A DNA stretch of 61,515 nt from Bacillota bacterium (GTDB lineage: Bacteria > Bacillota > Clostridia > Acetivibrionales > DSM-1351). The DNA lies in NCBI GenBank assembly GCA_023416275.1, contig JAEZIB010000104.1:1-61515 (forward strand), in the 5' to 3' direction. Under the pieces are notes generated by a model. The model saw nothing but the letters and a program-made list of their open reading frames with translations. It was not told where the DNA came from and made no database searches. Positions within the stretch are counted from its first letter, which is position 1, and each line of letters starts with the position of its first letter. The position numbers and the translations under genes are program-made. Positions 18,394 through 26,545 of the stretch are shown piece by piece.

Positions 18394-19446
18394 TTATTTA
18401 ATAATGCCCTCAATCTCAACAAGCAAATCATTTCTACACACATCTGCTTTCAAATAAGCAGTTGAGCAATCCTTCGAAAATGCCTTGCTGCAAATATCTC
18501 TTATTGTCTCAAAATCCTCATCATTTTTAATATATACCTTTATACAATCTATATCCGCAAGCGTAAAGCTCTTTTCTATCCCATAGTTGCTCATATTCGA
18601 ACCGGATACTAAAACTCTTATATTTTCTATTGTAGTCTCACATTGCTTTGCTGCATCTCCCACATGGACAGTCTCAGAACCCAGAATACTGGCTGTTCCA
18701 GAAATATATATTCTTCCACTGCCTGAATTATAATTGGCATAAGCAGCTCTTGCAAAGCTAGGAGACTTTATTCCGTATTTTGGAGGATATTTGTATGCAG
18801 GAGTCTGATTTGGGTTCTCAATATATTTATGTATGTTTTGTTTTGTAGACAACATATAAATACATAAGCTGTCACCCCAGCATCCTATTCCAGTCGCTGC
18901 AGGATAAATATTCCCATTTTTTTGAAAGGATTCAGCTCTTCCATGACAAAACTTAGTGTACCTCTCCTTCGCATCAGCATATTCATTTATATTGGGAATA
19001 TGATTCCACACTCTTGAAATATTCGAATAGTTGTTATTATTAAGAATTTCAAATATAGAGTCATAAGCAAGCCTTCCAATTTCACGCAAATCCCTATTTT
19101 GTTCTTTAATGCTTACCGTCAAAAAATGATGAAATCCATCACTTGCAAATTGCAAAATTTCATTACTGCCATAATAAACGGGATGATCTGATGTCCAAAT
19201 CTCATAAAATGCTTTTTCCACAAATGGCTTCATATTTATATTCATTTTAGGAAAAGCTTTATCTAGCATTTTAAGGTCATCATAGTCGTTTAAATCACTG
19301 AATTTTATTACTCCAATAATATTTTCCTTTTTCCGAATCTCTTCCAGACTAATCCTATCAGCCGGAATTAAATGTACATTAATTTTGGGAATTTCATCAT
19401 TTGAAAGAATCCCCTTTTTTATCTCTTCTTCCATTACCTCAAACAT
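18394..19446 (-). CDS. Chorismatase, FkbO/Hyg5 family
   Basis: 350-residue cytosolic enzyme with the family signatures RVWNHIPNINEYADAKERYT, CHGRAESF, PAATGIGCWGDSLCIYML, ENPNQTPAYKYPPKYG, PSFARAAYANY and ISGTASILGSETVHVGD, ending in a RidA/YjgF-like region. Members hydrolyse chorismate, losing pyruvate, to give a dihydroxycyclohexadiene carboxylate (FkbO) or 3-hydroxybenzoate (Hyg5); which applies cannot be told here. In actinomycetes they make starter units for polyketides, but no biosynthetic neighbours are seen. ATG 19446 has GGGGGG about 10 bases upstream; the frame to 19464 gives poor spacing. It stands alone, flanked by cellulosome genes. Confidence 0.85.
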   Translation of the reverse strand: MFEVMEEEIKKGILSNDEIPKINVHLIPADRISLEEIRKKENIIGVIKFSDLNDYDDLKMLDKAFPKMNINMKPFVEKAFYEIWTSDHPVYYGSNEILQFASDGFHHFLTVSIKEQNRDLREIGRLAYDSIFEILNNNNYSNISRVWNHIPNINEYADAKERYTKFCHGRAESFQKNGNIYPAATGIGCWGDSLCIYMLSTKQNIHKYIENPNQTPAYKYPPKYGIKSPSFARAAYANYNSGSGRIYISGTASILGSETVHVGDAAKQCETTIENIRVLVSGSNMSNYGIEKSFTLADIDCIKVYIKNDEDFETIRDICSKAFSKDCSTAYLKADVCRNDLLVEIEGIIK

Positions 19447-20140
19447 TATACACATACCCCCCATAATAATTTAAAAGCATTTAAGCGTTTGCTCAACTTT
19501 CCCACATAAAAATTACTACCTGCGCTGGACAATTACAAATGTTATGTTTCTAAAATAATTGCTTTAATTCGTAAGATTGCTATGAACTAGCAATTGTTCA
19601 TTCTCAGCATTTTAGGCGCCTTGCACATTCACCATCCATTACAACAGTGTTATCAAAACCGATGTATCATACATTAATAAAATGAAGGTTCACCAGTCAA
19701 ATCAATTTTCCATTGATAAAGTTTAAAACACCTAAATATATGAAGGAAGCTCAAGCCAAGAAGTCTTACCATATATGACGAAGGATGGTATAAATTTTAA
19801 ATTGCAGCTCTAGATTTCATTATTACTGATAGAAACATATCTATGCTATTCTAATCCAATTTTACAATATATTAATTAATTATGAAATAATAAATGTAAA
19901 CAAATGTGAGAAACAGGACAAAATATGTAAAGTAAATAAAGAATTTTCGTGGTAAACTAGTATGAAGATACCTAAAATTGACTTTTGTGCTGCTAATAGA
20001 GTTATGCTATAAAGAGTTTTTTCAATATGAGTCTTTATGAGTCAAATAGCCAAAAGCATTTTTAAATTTAAGTGCATTTTCATCAGTGTTCTCCACTGAT
20101 ATTATAATTATAATTTGCCCAAAGTGGCATGGAGGTTAAT
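19447..20140. other. Divergent intergenic region upstream of chorismatase and GH43
   Basis: No gene seen in about 690 bases. Contains dispersed-repeat copy 6 (about 19700-19735), a possible plus-strand promoter TTGACT (19978-19983) with TATGCT (20003-20008, spacing 19, weak), and a hairpin ATCAGTG-TTCTC-CACTGAT (20082-20100) in the GH43 leader. Confidence 0.45.
19700..19735 (+). repeat. Dispersed intergenic repeat, copy 6 (partial)
   Basis: Reads TCAATTTTCCATTGATAAAG then TTTAAAACACCTA, matching the first two blocks of copies 1 and 3. Confidence 0.45.
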
Positions 20141-20141
20141 A
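20082..20141 (+). promoter_or_regulatory. GH43 leader: hairpin plus RBS
   Basis: A 7-bp hairpin (20082-20100) containing TTCTCCACTGA, an AT-rich spacer, GCCCAAA, then GGAGG five bases before ATG 20141. A leader with the same elements in the same order precedes the gene at 32926. Confidence 0.4.
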
Positions 20142-21124
20142 TGAAAAATAACAGCAATCAAAATAAGCCTTTAGTAACACATATCTATACTGCTGATCCA
20201 TCAGCTCATGTTTTTGAGGATAAAATATATATTTACCCTTCTCATGACTTAGATCATGACGGACCTGATAACGACAACGGTGACCAGTATAGAATGGAGG
20301 ATTATCATATCTTATCAATGGATGATATAGATGCACCTTGTATCGACCATGGGGAAGCACTTCACATGAAGGATATTCCATGGGTAAGCGAACAAATGTG
20401 GGCACCTGATGTAGCTTTCAAGAATGGTACTTATTATTTATTCTTTCCTGCAAGAGATAAAGACGGAATATTCCGTATAGGCGTTGCAACCAGCAAAAAT
20501 CCTGCCGGTCCATTCAAGGCTGAACCCGATTACATTCCAGGTAGCTTTAGTATCGATCCTGCCGTATTTGTTGATGATGATGGCAAATCATACATTTATT
20601 TTGGAGGTCTTTGGGGAGGACAATTAGAAAGATGGCAGACTGGTACTTTCATTCCTGATGCAAAAGGTCCCTCAAATAATGAACCTGCTTTGGGACCTAT
20701 GGTGTCAGAGTTAAGTGACGACATGCTCACTTTTAAAGAAAAGCCACAAGAAATTACTATTGTTGATGAAAACGGTAATCCCTTAACTGCTGGTGAACAT
20801 GACAAGAGATATTTTGAGGGACCCTGGATGCATAAATATAATGGATATTACTATTTATCCTATTCTACAGGCGATACCCATTATTTAGTTTATGCAATAG
20901 GCAAGAGTCCTAAGGGCCCATTTACCTACAAAGGCAGAATTTTAGAGCCTGTTATAGGGTGGACAACTCATCATTCTATAATTCAATTTAAAGAAAAATG
21001 GTATTTATTCTATCATGACAGCTCATATTCAGGCGGAGTTAACCATAAACGCTGCGTCAAATTTACAGAATTAAAATACAATGCAGACGGAACAATTCAA
21101 ACCATTAAGCCTTATGAAGACTAA
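20141..21124 (+). CDS. Glycoside hydrolase family 43 (intracellular beta-xylosidase/arabinofuranosidase-like)
   Basis: 327-residue five-bladed propeller hydrolase. The three catalytic acids are visible in family context: Asp in YTADPSAHVFEDKIYIYP (base), Asp in SIDPAVFVDDDGKSYIYF (pKa modulator) and Glu in YFEGPWMHKYNGYYYLSYS (acid). MWAPDVAFKNGTYYLFFPA is also typical. No signal peptide and no dockerin, so it acts in the cytosol, probably trimming xylo- or arabino-oligosaccharides after import. Substrate is inferred; GH43 members range over beta-xylosidase, alpha-L-arabinofuranosidase and related activities. Start at ATG 20141 because GGAGG lies 5 bases upstream; ATG 20129 has none. Monocistronic, with a terminator behind it. 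Confidence 0.9.
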   Translation: MKNNSNQNKPLVTHIYTADPSAHVFEDKIYIYPSHDLDHDGPDNDNGDQYRMEDYHILSMDDIDAPCIDHGEALHMKDIPWVSEQMWAPDVAFKNGTYYLFFPARDKDGIFRIGVATSKNPAGPFKAEPDYIPGSFSIDPAVFVDDDGKSYIYFGGLWGGQLERWQTGTFIPDAKGPSNNEPALGPMVSELSDDMLTFKEKPQEITIVDENGNPLTAGEHDKRYFEGPWMHKYNGYYYLSYSTGDTHYLVYAIGKSPKGPFTYKGRILEPVIGWTTHHSIIQFKEKWYLFYHDSSYSGGVNHKRCVKFTELKYNADGTIQTIKPYED

Positions 21125-21170
21125 TTACTTGTCCAAAATATAGAATTTATAAATAACTCAACTATTTAAA

Positions 21171-21216
21171 AACCAAAGCCCTTATTCCAATACATACTAG
21201 AATAAGGGCTTTATTA
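21171..21216. terminator. Bidirectional terminator between convergent GH43 and GH18-GH8 genes
   Basis: Perfect 13-bp stem AAAGCCCTTATTC / GAATAAGGGCTTT (21175-21187, 21200-21212). It is followed by TTATTAC on the plus strand and by GGTTTTTAAATAG on the minus strand. Confidence 0.88.
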
Positions 21217-21266
21217 CTTTTAGATTGCCATACCTAGCTAATGTCACTTTGACTAAATAGATTTAA

Positions 21267-23984
21267 TCAAGGCTTTTGCCATTTTCCGCTGGCAGTAATA
21301 AGTGTAAGCATTTTAATACTATCTCCATAATAATCATAGGCTTCAGTATCTGAAGAAACAGACCATAGTGCATCCACCCATTTCTGGGCATCTGCTACCG
21401 AGTTATCCTGACACATAGCCGCTAACATAAACGGCAAAGTGAAGCATGTATCATTGTAGTCAACAAGGGCTTTACCTTTAAGATCATAGCTCCCCATGAC
21501 TTCATCAGGATTACCGCCAGTAGACTTCATAATCCAGCTGTTTTGCATATCAAGGATTTCCTTTGCCCTTTTATCTCCTGTCATAATATAATCTGTAGCA
21601 AATCTCCAAGGTGTACGACATGAATTATATGCATAATCGTCATCAGTAACATCTTCCAGGAAATTCTCGTAAGCAGGGCCATAAGAGCCATCATCATTTT
21701 TAATTACAAAATCAGGCAACAAACCTGTGTTATATCCACTCCCCTTTACAATATCTAATGCAATAGAATAGGAAGCATCTATTACTTTATTCCAATCATC
21801 ATTACCTGTTACTTCGGCAAATGCCTTAATCTGTTGCATTATAAAATCTGAACACCTTGTTGCCGTGTAATAGTCCTCGTTATAGTCACAGGTACTACAC
21901 CATGAGCCTAATTGTAATGTCCAGTCCTTCTTGTTAACTTCATAAGTCATTATGTCATTAATAACGGCTAGAGCAGCTTTTTTATAGTTAATTTCCCCAC
22001 TACTTCCCCACTTTGCATCTGCAAGCAGTAGAGCATATGCAATATCTATATCTCCATCTGTTGCAGAATCTGGAGTATTTGTAGCATTGTATCCGTCATT
22101 TTCACAATCAAAAATCATCTTACCGTTATCTGCTTGCTGCCAAGCCATCAGATTAGTACCAATAGAACTTGGGTGTGCTTTATAAAAACGGTAAAGCCCA
22201 TCAAAAATGATTTTTGCTCCTTTATCATAATCTGCCATCAGGGCTGTAATAAGCATTCCATATCCATGTGCTTCTGAAACAGTAACTGCCACGCCTGCTC
22301 CTGCTGGAGGATTATTCGCATTGTATTTCTGTCCGCTATACCATACATAATATTGAGCAATCTGAGTGTATGGGTTATGTACAATATAGGTTTTCTTCCA
22401 TACATCATAGAAATCCTGAGTCGCCTTAGTCATAGCATTTATTCCAACACTAGGCAACAAGACTGTACTTTTTGGTTTTATGGGCTGAGGTGTACGATTT
22501 TCCAATAATATTAGTTTCAAGTTTGCAAGATCAATAGCATCTATACTGTCGTCAACATTAATATCTGCAGCTTCCTTGCTTATTTGACTGTCTTTACCTA
22601 AAAGAAATGACTTGAGCAATGCAAAATCAATTGAATCTACAAAACCATCTTCATTTAAGTCACCATAGTACTTAATTTCCAAAGACGGTAATACAGGATC
22701 ATCCACAATTCCGCCTTTATCAATACCAAGACTATTAGCAACAAACTTTTGAAGTTCTAAATTCTTGTCGCAGGAGAATTCCCAGAACATGGCACCACCA
22801 AGTCCCATATCCATTAAGTAATCCATTTTATATCCCAATGATTCTTTGTCGTCATATGTAATAAATGTGCTGCCATTATATAAATAAGGCATTTTTGCTG
22901 TATCATCCCAATAGCGTGTATAGTTATTTTTACCTATGTAATTTTCTTCAATATCCCAATAATCAAAAGAAGAACCTTCCCAGGTACCGCTTCCATAACC
23001 AGCAGAAGTTGCTGCTGAGCCGCTTTTGTATAATCCTGTTCCATTAGCATCCTTTACATTTATCCAACCTTTTCCATAAAATGCTAAACCTAAATTTAAA
23101 TCTGCTGGTTTTACTCCTGCTTTTATGTATTCTTCAATTGTGTCTGCAACGCATAATGAGCTTGTAGAGGAACCATCATACAGAGGAGTAACATGATTTG
23201 TTGTTGTATCCCAAGAACCATGATAATCATAGGTCATTACATTTATATAATCCAGATACTGCATCATGCTCGCCACTTTACAATTTGCAACAAACTCAGG
23301 ACTGGCAGCTCCTGCAATACTTAATAAATACTTTTTACCATCCTTTTCACCCTGTGCATCAAGAGCCTCTCGAATTTCTTTTAGAAGTAATATATAGTTA
23401 TCTCCATCATCTGTCCTATGAGGAATGTTATCGCCGCCTGCTACGGGATATTCCCAGTCAAGATCCACACCATCAAAGCCGTATTTAACAACAAAATCTA
23501 CTGCTGATTGTGCACATGCTTTTCTCAATGACTCGTCGGCTGCTACCCCCGAAAAGTTCTTTGACCATGTCCAGCCTCCAACCGATATTAATGTTCTTAT
23601 ATGAGGATATTGCTCTTTTAATTTTTTTAATTGTCCAAAGTGTCCTTTAAGCTCTGTCTGCCATGTATCATCTCCATAGGGCTTTTGAGTATCTATCCAC
23701 GGGTCCCCAACTGTAACAGCTCCATCTGATAATAAATTAGCAAAAGCAAAATTAATATGTGTCAATAGACTAGGGTTTATATTACCCACCTCAACAGCTC
23801 TTGTGTAGCCGCACCAAGAAGTAAAATATGCCACATTTCTGTATTGCTTTGCGGTACTAGCTCCTGCCATTTCTGAATTATTTGCTGCGAAACTTGAAAT
23901 CCCCATATAACTGATTAGCATCGAAATTACCAGTAAAATTGTTACAGACAAATACCTTTTCTTCCTTCTGTTTTTCAAATTCAT
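21267..23984 (-). CDS. Cellulosomal bifunctional GH18 - dockerin - GH8 enzyme
   Basis: 905 residues: Sec signal peptide (1-33), GH18 chitinase domain (about 45-430) with catalytic DGVDLDWEYP (about 168-177, complete DxxDxDxE), a central type I dockerin (about 438-500; GDLNEDGFVDSIDFALLKSF, ADINVDDSIDAIDLANLKLI), then a C-terminal GH8 domain (about 515-905) with the acid in TVSEAHGYGMLITAL and an Asp-rich block DGDIDIAYALLLADAKWG. GH18 cleaves chitin; GH8 includes endoglucanases, lichenases and chitosanases. Joined to GH18, chitosan or mixed chitin/chitosan is the likely target (inference), although GH8 could still act on beta-glucan. The dockerin places it on a scaffoldin. GAGGGG lies 10 bases before the ATG. 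All catalytic motifs look intact. Confidence 0.93.
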   Translation of the reverse strand: MNLKNRRKKRYLSVTILLVISMLISYMGISSFAANNSEMAGASTAKQYRNVAYFTSWCGYTRAVEVGNINPSLLTHINFAFANLLSDGAVTVGDPWIDTQKPYGDDTWQTELKGHFGQLKKLKEQYPHIRTLISVGGWTWSKNFSGVAADESLRKACAQSAVDFVVKYGFDGVDLDWEYPVAGGDNIPHRTDDGDNYILLLKEIREALDAQGEKDGKKYLLSIAGAASPEFVANCKVASMMQYLDYINVMTYDYHGSWDTTTNHVTPLYDGSSTSSLCVADTIEEYIKAGVKPADLNLGLAFYGKGWINVKDANGTGLYKSGSAATSAGYGSGTWEGSSFDYWDIEENYIGKNNYTRYWDDTAKMPYLYNGSTFITYDDKESLGYKMDYLMDMGLGGAMFWEFSCDKNLELQKFVANSLGIDKGGIVDDPVLPSLEIKYYGDLNEDGFVDSIDFALLKSFLLGKDSQISKEAADINVDDSIDAIDLANLKLILLENRTPQPIKPKSTVLLPSVGINAMTKATQDFYDVWKKTYIVHNPYTQIAQYYVWYSGQKYNANNPPAGAGVAVTVSEAHGYGMLITALMADYDKGAKIIFDGLYRFYKAHPSSIGTNLMAWQQADNGKMIFDCENDGYNATNTPDSATDGDIDIAYALLLADAKWGSSGEINYKKAALAVINDIMTYEVNKKDWTLQLGSWCSTCDYNEDYYTATRCSDFIMQQIKAFAEVTGNDDWNKVIDASYSIALDIVKGSGYNTGLLPDFVIKNDDGSYGPAYENFLEDVTDDDYAYNSCRTPWRFATDYIMTGDKRAKEILDMQNSWIMKSTGGNPDEVMGSYDLKGKALVDYNDTCFTLPFMLAAMCQDNSVADAQKWVDALWSVSSDTEAYDYYGDSIKMLTLITASGKWQKP

Positions 23985-24369
23985 TCTACATTATCCCCTC
24001 TCTAAAATTTTTCAACCCCATATTTTTGTTTTTAGACTTTGTATAGCAAAACACCATACATGAATAATGGATTAGTACAACAAAATATTGAAAACATATG
24101 TAGAGCATTTCAGCATTTCAGCTTTTCCATTATCTTTCCAAATTATATCATATTGTTCCTATTTTTGCACTAAATTTGTATGTTTTGACATTATATCTCA
24201 ATATATGCATCCATATTTGGGCTACAAACACAAAAGACATTTTTTTAAGAAGTATACTCAAAAAGACTTACTCTATAGACAGTAGTAGTAAGCACATTTT
24301 TAGAAAGGTAGGGCTATTTGCATAAAATAACACAAAATAAATTGTATATTTAGAAAGTTACAATCTCGC
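23985..24369. other. Gene-less stretch upstream of the GH18-GH8 gene
   Basis: AT-rich, no convincing gene. A minus-strand TATAAT lies near 24145-24155 without a good -35. The promoter of the GH18-GH8 gene should lie here. Confidence 0.35.
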
Positions 24370-25326
24370 CTAAGTCTCGGCAATGAATTTTCCCAGATTG
24401 GTTAAATCATATCCTCCTATACCTTCGAGCTCCATTCTGAATTCCTGAGATCGGAGTATCTCAATAGCCGCTTGAAAAGGAGCTTTGTTCACATCCTCTT
24501 TCTTAATAACAAGGTCATATCTTTCTGTCTGAAGAGGAATAAACTCAATACCATTAACCTGCAATCCAGATTTTTCATTGCCTATACCTATGTCAGCCCC
24601 CCCACGGGCAACCGTGCTGGCAATAGCAAGATGTGATGTGCTTTCACGGTTATATCCTCTAATGCTGTCTGACGGAATATTGAGCTTTCTTAAATGTTCA
24701 TCCAGCAGAACTCTTGTTCCGCTCCCCTTCTCGCGATTTATAATCATAATATCTTTTCTTTTCAAATCTTCCCAACCACTTATCCCCTTAGGATTGCCTT
24801 TAGCAACATAAAACCCCTGAAGTCTGCAGGCAAGATTAATAATCATCGCTGAAACGCCAGGAAGCATCCTTCTTACAAACGGAACGTTATATTCTCCTGT
24901 GTCTCCGTCCCACAAATGAGCTGTTGCCATTTGAGCATTTCCGTTATACAAAGCATAAAGTCCGTTATAGCTTCCAACGTATGAACGTAAAGCCTGTACA
25001 CCTTTGGGATGCATTTGAAGATACCTAGATAAAATATCTAGCAAAATGTCCTGCCCGCAGATTACAAAATTGCCGCTTTGAATTGGATAATCACGTAATA
25101 AAGCATTTGACATAAAATCACTATAATTAACGGATCCAGAATTTTCATTTTTTATACTTTTCGTTTTGTTTTTATACTCATTGACATCTTTCAAGTCCAC
25201 CCTTACTTTTCTTCCTACTCTGTAAGCGTTGAGTTCTCCACGTTTAATGAGTTCATAAACTGTATTTTTTGCTATTTTAAGTATGTCTGCAACTTCCTGT
25301 GGTGTTAAAGCATTATTATCATTCAT
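24370..25326 (-). CDS. Transcriptional regulator: excisionase-type HTH plus PBP-like (molybdate/tungstate-type) sensor
   Basis: 318-residue cytosolic regulator. N-terminal HTH_17/excisionase-type DNA-binding domain (about 7-55; LTPQEVADILKIAKNTVYEL, KRGELNAYRVGRKVRV), a short linker, then a periplasmic-binding-protein-like domain (about 80-315; SHLAIASTVARGGADIGIG, MIINREKGSGTRVLLDEHL, FYVAKGNPKGISGWEDL). This combination is known in anaerobes, where the PBP-like domain resembles molybdate/tungstate-binding proteins. It is transcribed divergently from the transport operon at 25901, which it probably controls. AAAGGAG lies 6 bases before the ATG. It is not a phage excisionase, since no integrase is nearby. 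Ligand identity is inferred. Confidence 0.85.
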   Translation of the reverse strand: MNDNNALTPQEVADILKIAKNTVYELIKRGELNAYRVGRKVRVDLKDVNEYKNKTKSIKNENSGSVNYSDFMSNALLRDYPIQSGNFVICGQDILLDILSRYLQMHPKGVQALRSYVGSYNGLYALYNGNAQMATAHLWDGDTGEYNVPFVRRMLPGVSAMIINLACRLQGFYVAKGNPKGISGWEDLKRKDIMIINREKGSGTRVLLDEHLRKLNIPSDSIRGYNRESTSHLAIASTVARGGADIGIGNEKSGLQVNGIEFIPLQTERYDLVIKKEDVNKAPFQAAIEILRSQEFRMELEGIGGYDLTNLGKFIAET

Positions 25327-25668
25327 ATTGAAGCTCCTTTATTAATATCCAACTATATAAAGACGTAAAACGTAATGTAAATATATATTAAGTAATATAC
25401 TGTATTAATAAATATTATATATTTTGAAATCAAATAATACAATAGAGGATGCTTCCGTCTTAACAATAATCCATTCAGAGCATAATTGAATTGTTTACAT
25501 TCTAAAAATGCAAAACAAATTAAAGCACTTTCTTCGAAAACATATTACGCCTTTCTCAACATGCCAAACTTCTTGCCAATTAGGCATTAGACGTAAATGC
25601 AAAAGTTCAAACCTTTTCTCTAATGCAAAAAAAAATAAAATTATATCAATAAAAAATTTCATTTTCTA

Positions 25669-25697
25669 TTGATTTTTAGTTTTAAGTGCAATATAAT
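25669..25697 (+). promoter_or_regulatory. Promoter of the methyltransferase-transporter operon
   Basis: TTGATT (25669-25674), 17-base spacer, TATAAT (25692-25697). Expected transcription start near 25704, giving a leader of about 195 bases that contains a terminator. Confidence 0.7.
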
Positions 25698-25716
25698 ACA
25701 AATATAATACAACATT

Positions 25717-25734
25717 ACATAACAGAACATAACA
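25717..25734 (+). promoter_or_regulatory. Candidate antiterminator segments in the leader
   Basis: Two copies of ACATAACA, the second within AACATAACA (25726-25734). AACATAACA is the exact complement of TGTTATGTT in the 3' arm of the terminator at 25827-25868, so pairing would prevent the terminator from forming. Confidence 0.4.
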
Positions 25735-25826
25735 TTACTCAATTAATACAATTTTTATATTTTTAATGCGTTTTGTTGTGTTTGCACTCCTAAATATAAT
25801 ATAAAGTATTTTACCAAAAACTCAGT

Positions 25827-25868
25827 GACGAGAATATAACATTGTTTGTTATGTTTTCGTCATTTTTT
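25827..25868 (+). terminator. Leader (conditional) terminator upstream of the methyltransferase gene
   Basis: 15-bp stem with two G-U pairs (25827-25841 with 25847-25861), TTGTT loop, then ATTTTTT. No gene ends upstream on this strand, and it lies 33 bases before the first gene of the operon, so it is best read as an attenuator. Its inner ATAACA...TGTTAT could also serve as an operator. Confidence 0.75.
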
Positions 25869-25900
25869 ATTTCAAAACTTAATGGACGGAGGCAAAGTAA

Positions 25901-26545
25901 ATGAATAAAAGAGCTTATGAATTTGATGAAATCGCAAACGGACCTTTTTTCCCTATTTATCCCGTAATTGCACAACAAATCAAAGATAAAACAAAGATAT
26001 CTTCAGGGAGGTGTCTTGATATAGGAAGTGGTGGAGGACATTTAGGCCTTTCTCTTGCACAAATTACAAGTCTAGAGGTTGTTCTTCTGGATAAGCTTGA
26101 AGATGCCCTCGACATTGCAAGCAGGCGCGCAAATAGCTGGGGACTTTCAGCAAGAGCTTCAACACTTTTGGGAGATGTCCAGCAAATTCCTCTTCAAGAT
26201 AATACTATTAATTTATGTATCAGCAGAGGCTCTGTATGGTTTTGGGAAAATCAAAAAAAGGGCTTTGAGGAAATTTACAGAGTTCTTGCAAACGGTGGCA
26301 TGGCATATATCGGCGGAGGCTTTGGTAACGAAGAACTGAGAAAACAAGTGGACAAAAAAATGAAGGAGCGCGACAGCGAATGGCCTAAAAACAGGAATCA
26401 GTTCGTTGAGGGTAACACGGTTAAGCATTTCACGGAAGTATTATATAAGGCAGGCATTTCAAATTTTGAGATAACAGATGATGATAAAGGAATTTGGGTT
26501 GTTTTTAAAAAATTAGAAATAAAAAAGGCGGTGAAGGCATGTTGA
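25901..26545 (+). CDS. Class I SAM-dependent methyltransferase
   Basis: 214-residue cytosolic enzyme of the Methyltransf_11 type. SAM-binding motif I is CLDIGSGGGHLGLSLAQ (about 40-55), with an acidic motif II residue in VVLLDKLEDALD, and GDVQQIPLQDNTINLCISRG and EIYRVLANGGMAYIGGG downstream. Substrate unknown. As the first gene of the transport operon it could modify a metal-binding small molecule or a corrinoid/tetrapyrrole-like ligand (inference). GGAGG lies 8 bases before the ATG. It overlaps the next gene by 7 bases, indicating translational coupling. Confidence 0.87.
   Translation: MNKRAYEFDEIANGPFFPIYPVIAQQIKDKTKISSGRCLDIGSGGGHLGLSLAQITSLEVVLLDKLEDALDIASRRANSWGLSARASTLLGDVQQIPLQDNTINLCISRGSVWFWENQKKGFEEIYRVLANGGMAYIGGGFGNEELRKQVDKKMKERDSEWPKNRNQFVEGNTVKHFTEVLYKAGISNFEITDDDKGIWVVFKKLEIKKAVKAC

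Larger units (their letters stand above)
25327..25900. other. Divergent control region of the metal/oxyanion transport cluster
   Basis: 574 bases without a gene. On the regulator side GACGTAAAACGTAATG (about 25365-25380) contains a tandem ACGTAA, and GACGTAAATG recurs near 25589; these are operator candidates. On the operon side lie a promoter (25669-25697), two ACATAACA segments (25717-25724, 25727-25734) and a terminator (25827-25868). Confidence 0.5.

Noticed and set aside
24088..24285. 65-codon open frame upstream of the GH18-GH8 gene
   Set aside because: No ribosome binding site; composition is that of intergenic AT-rich DNA.
24370..25326. Phage excisionase / mobile-element gene
   Set aside because: The excisionase-type HTH is joined to a large PBP-like sensor domain and no integrase, att site or phage gene is nearby; a transcription regulator fits better.
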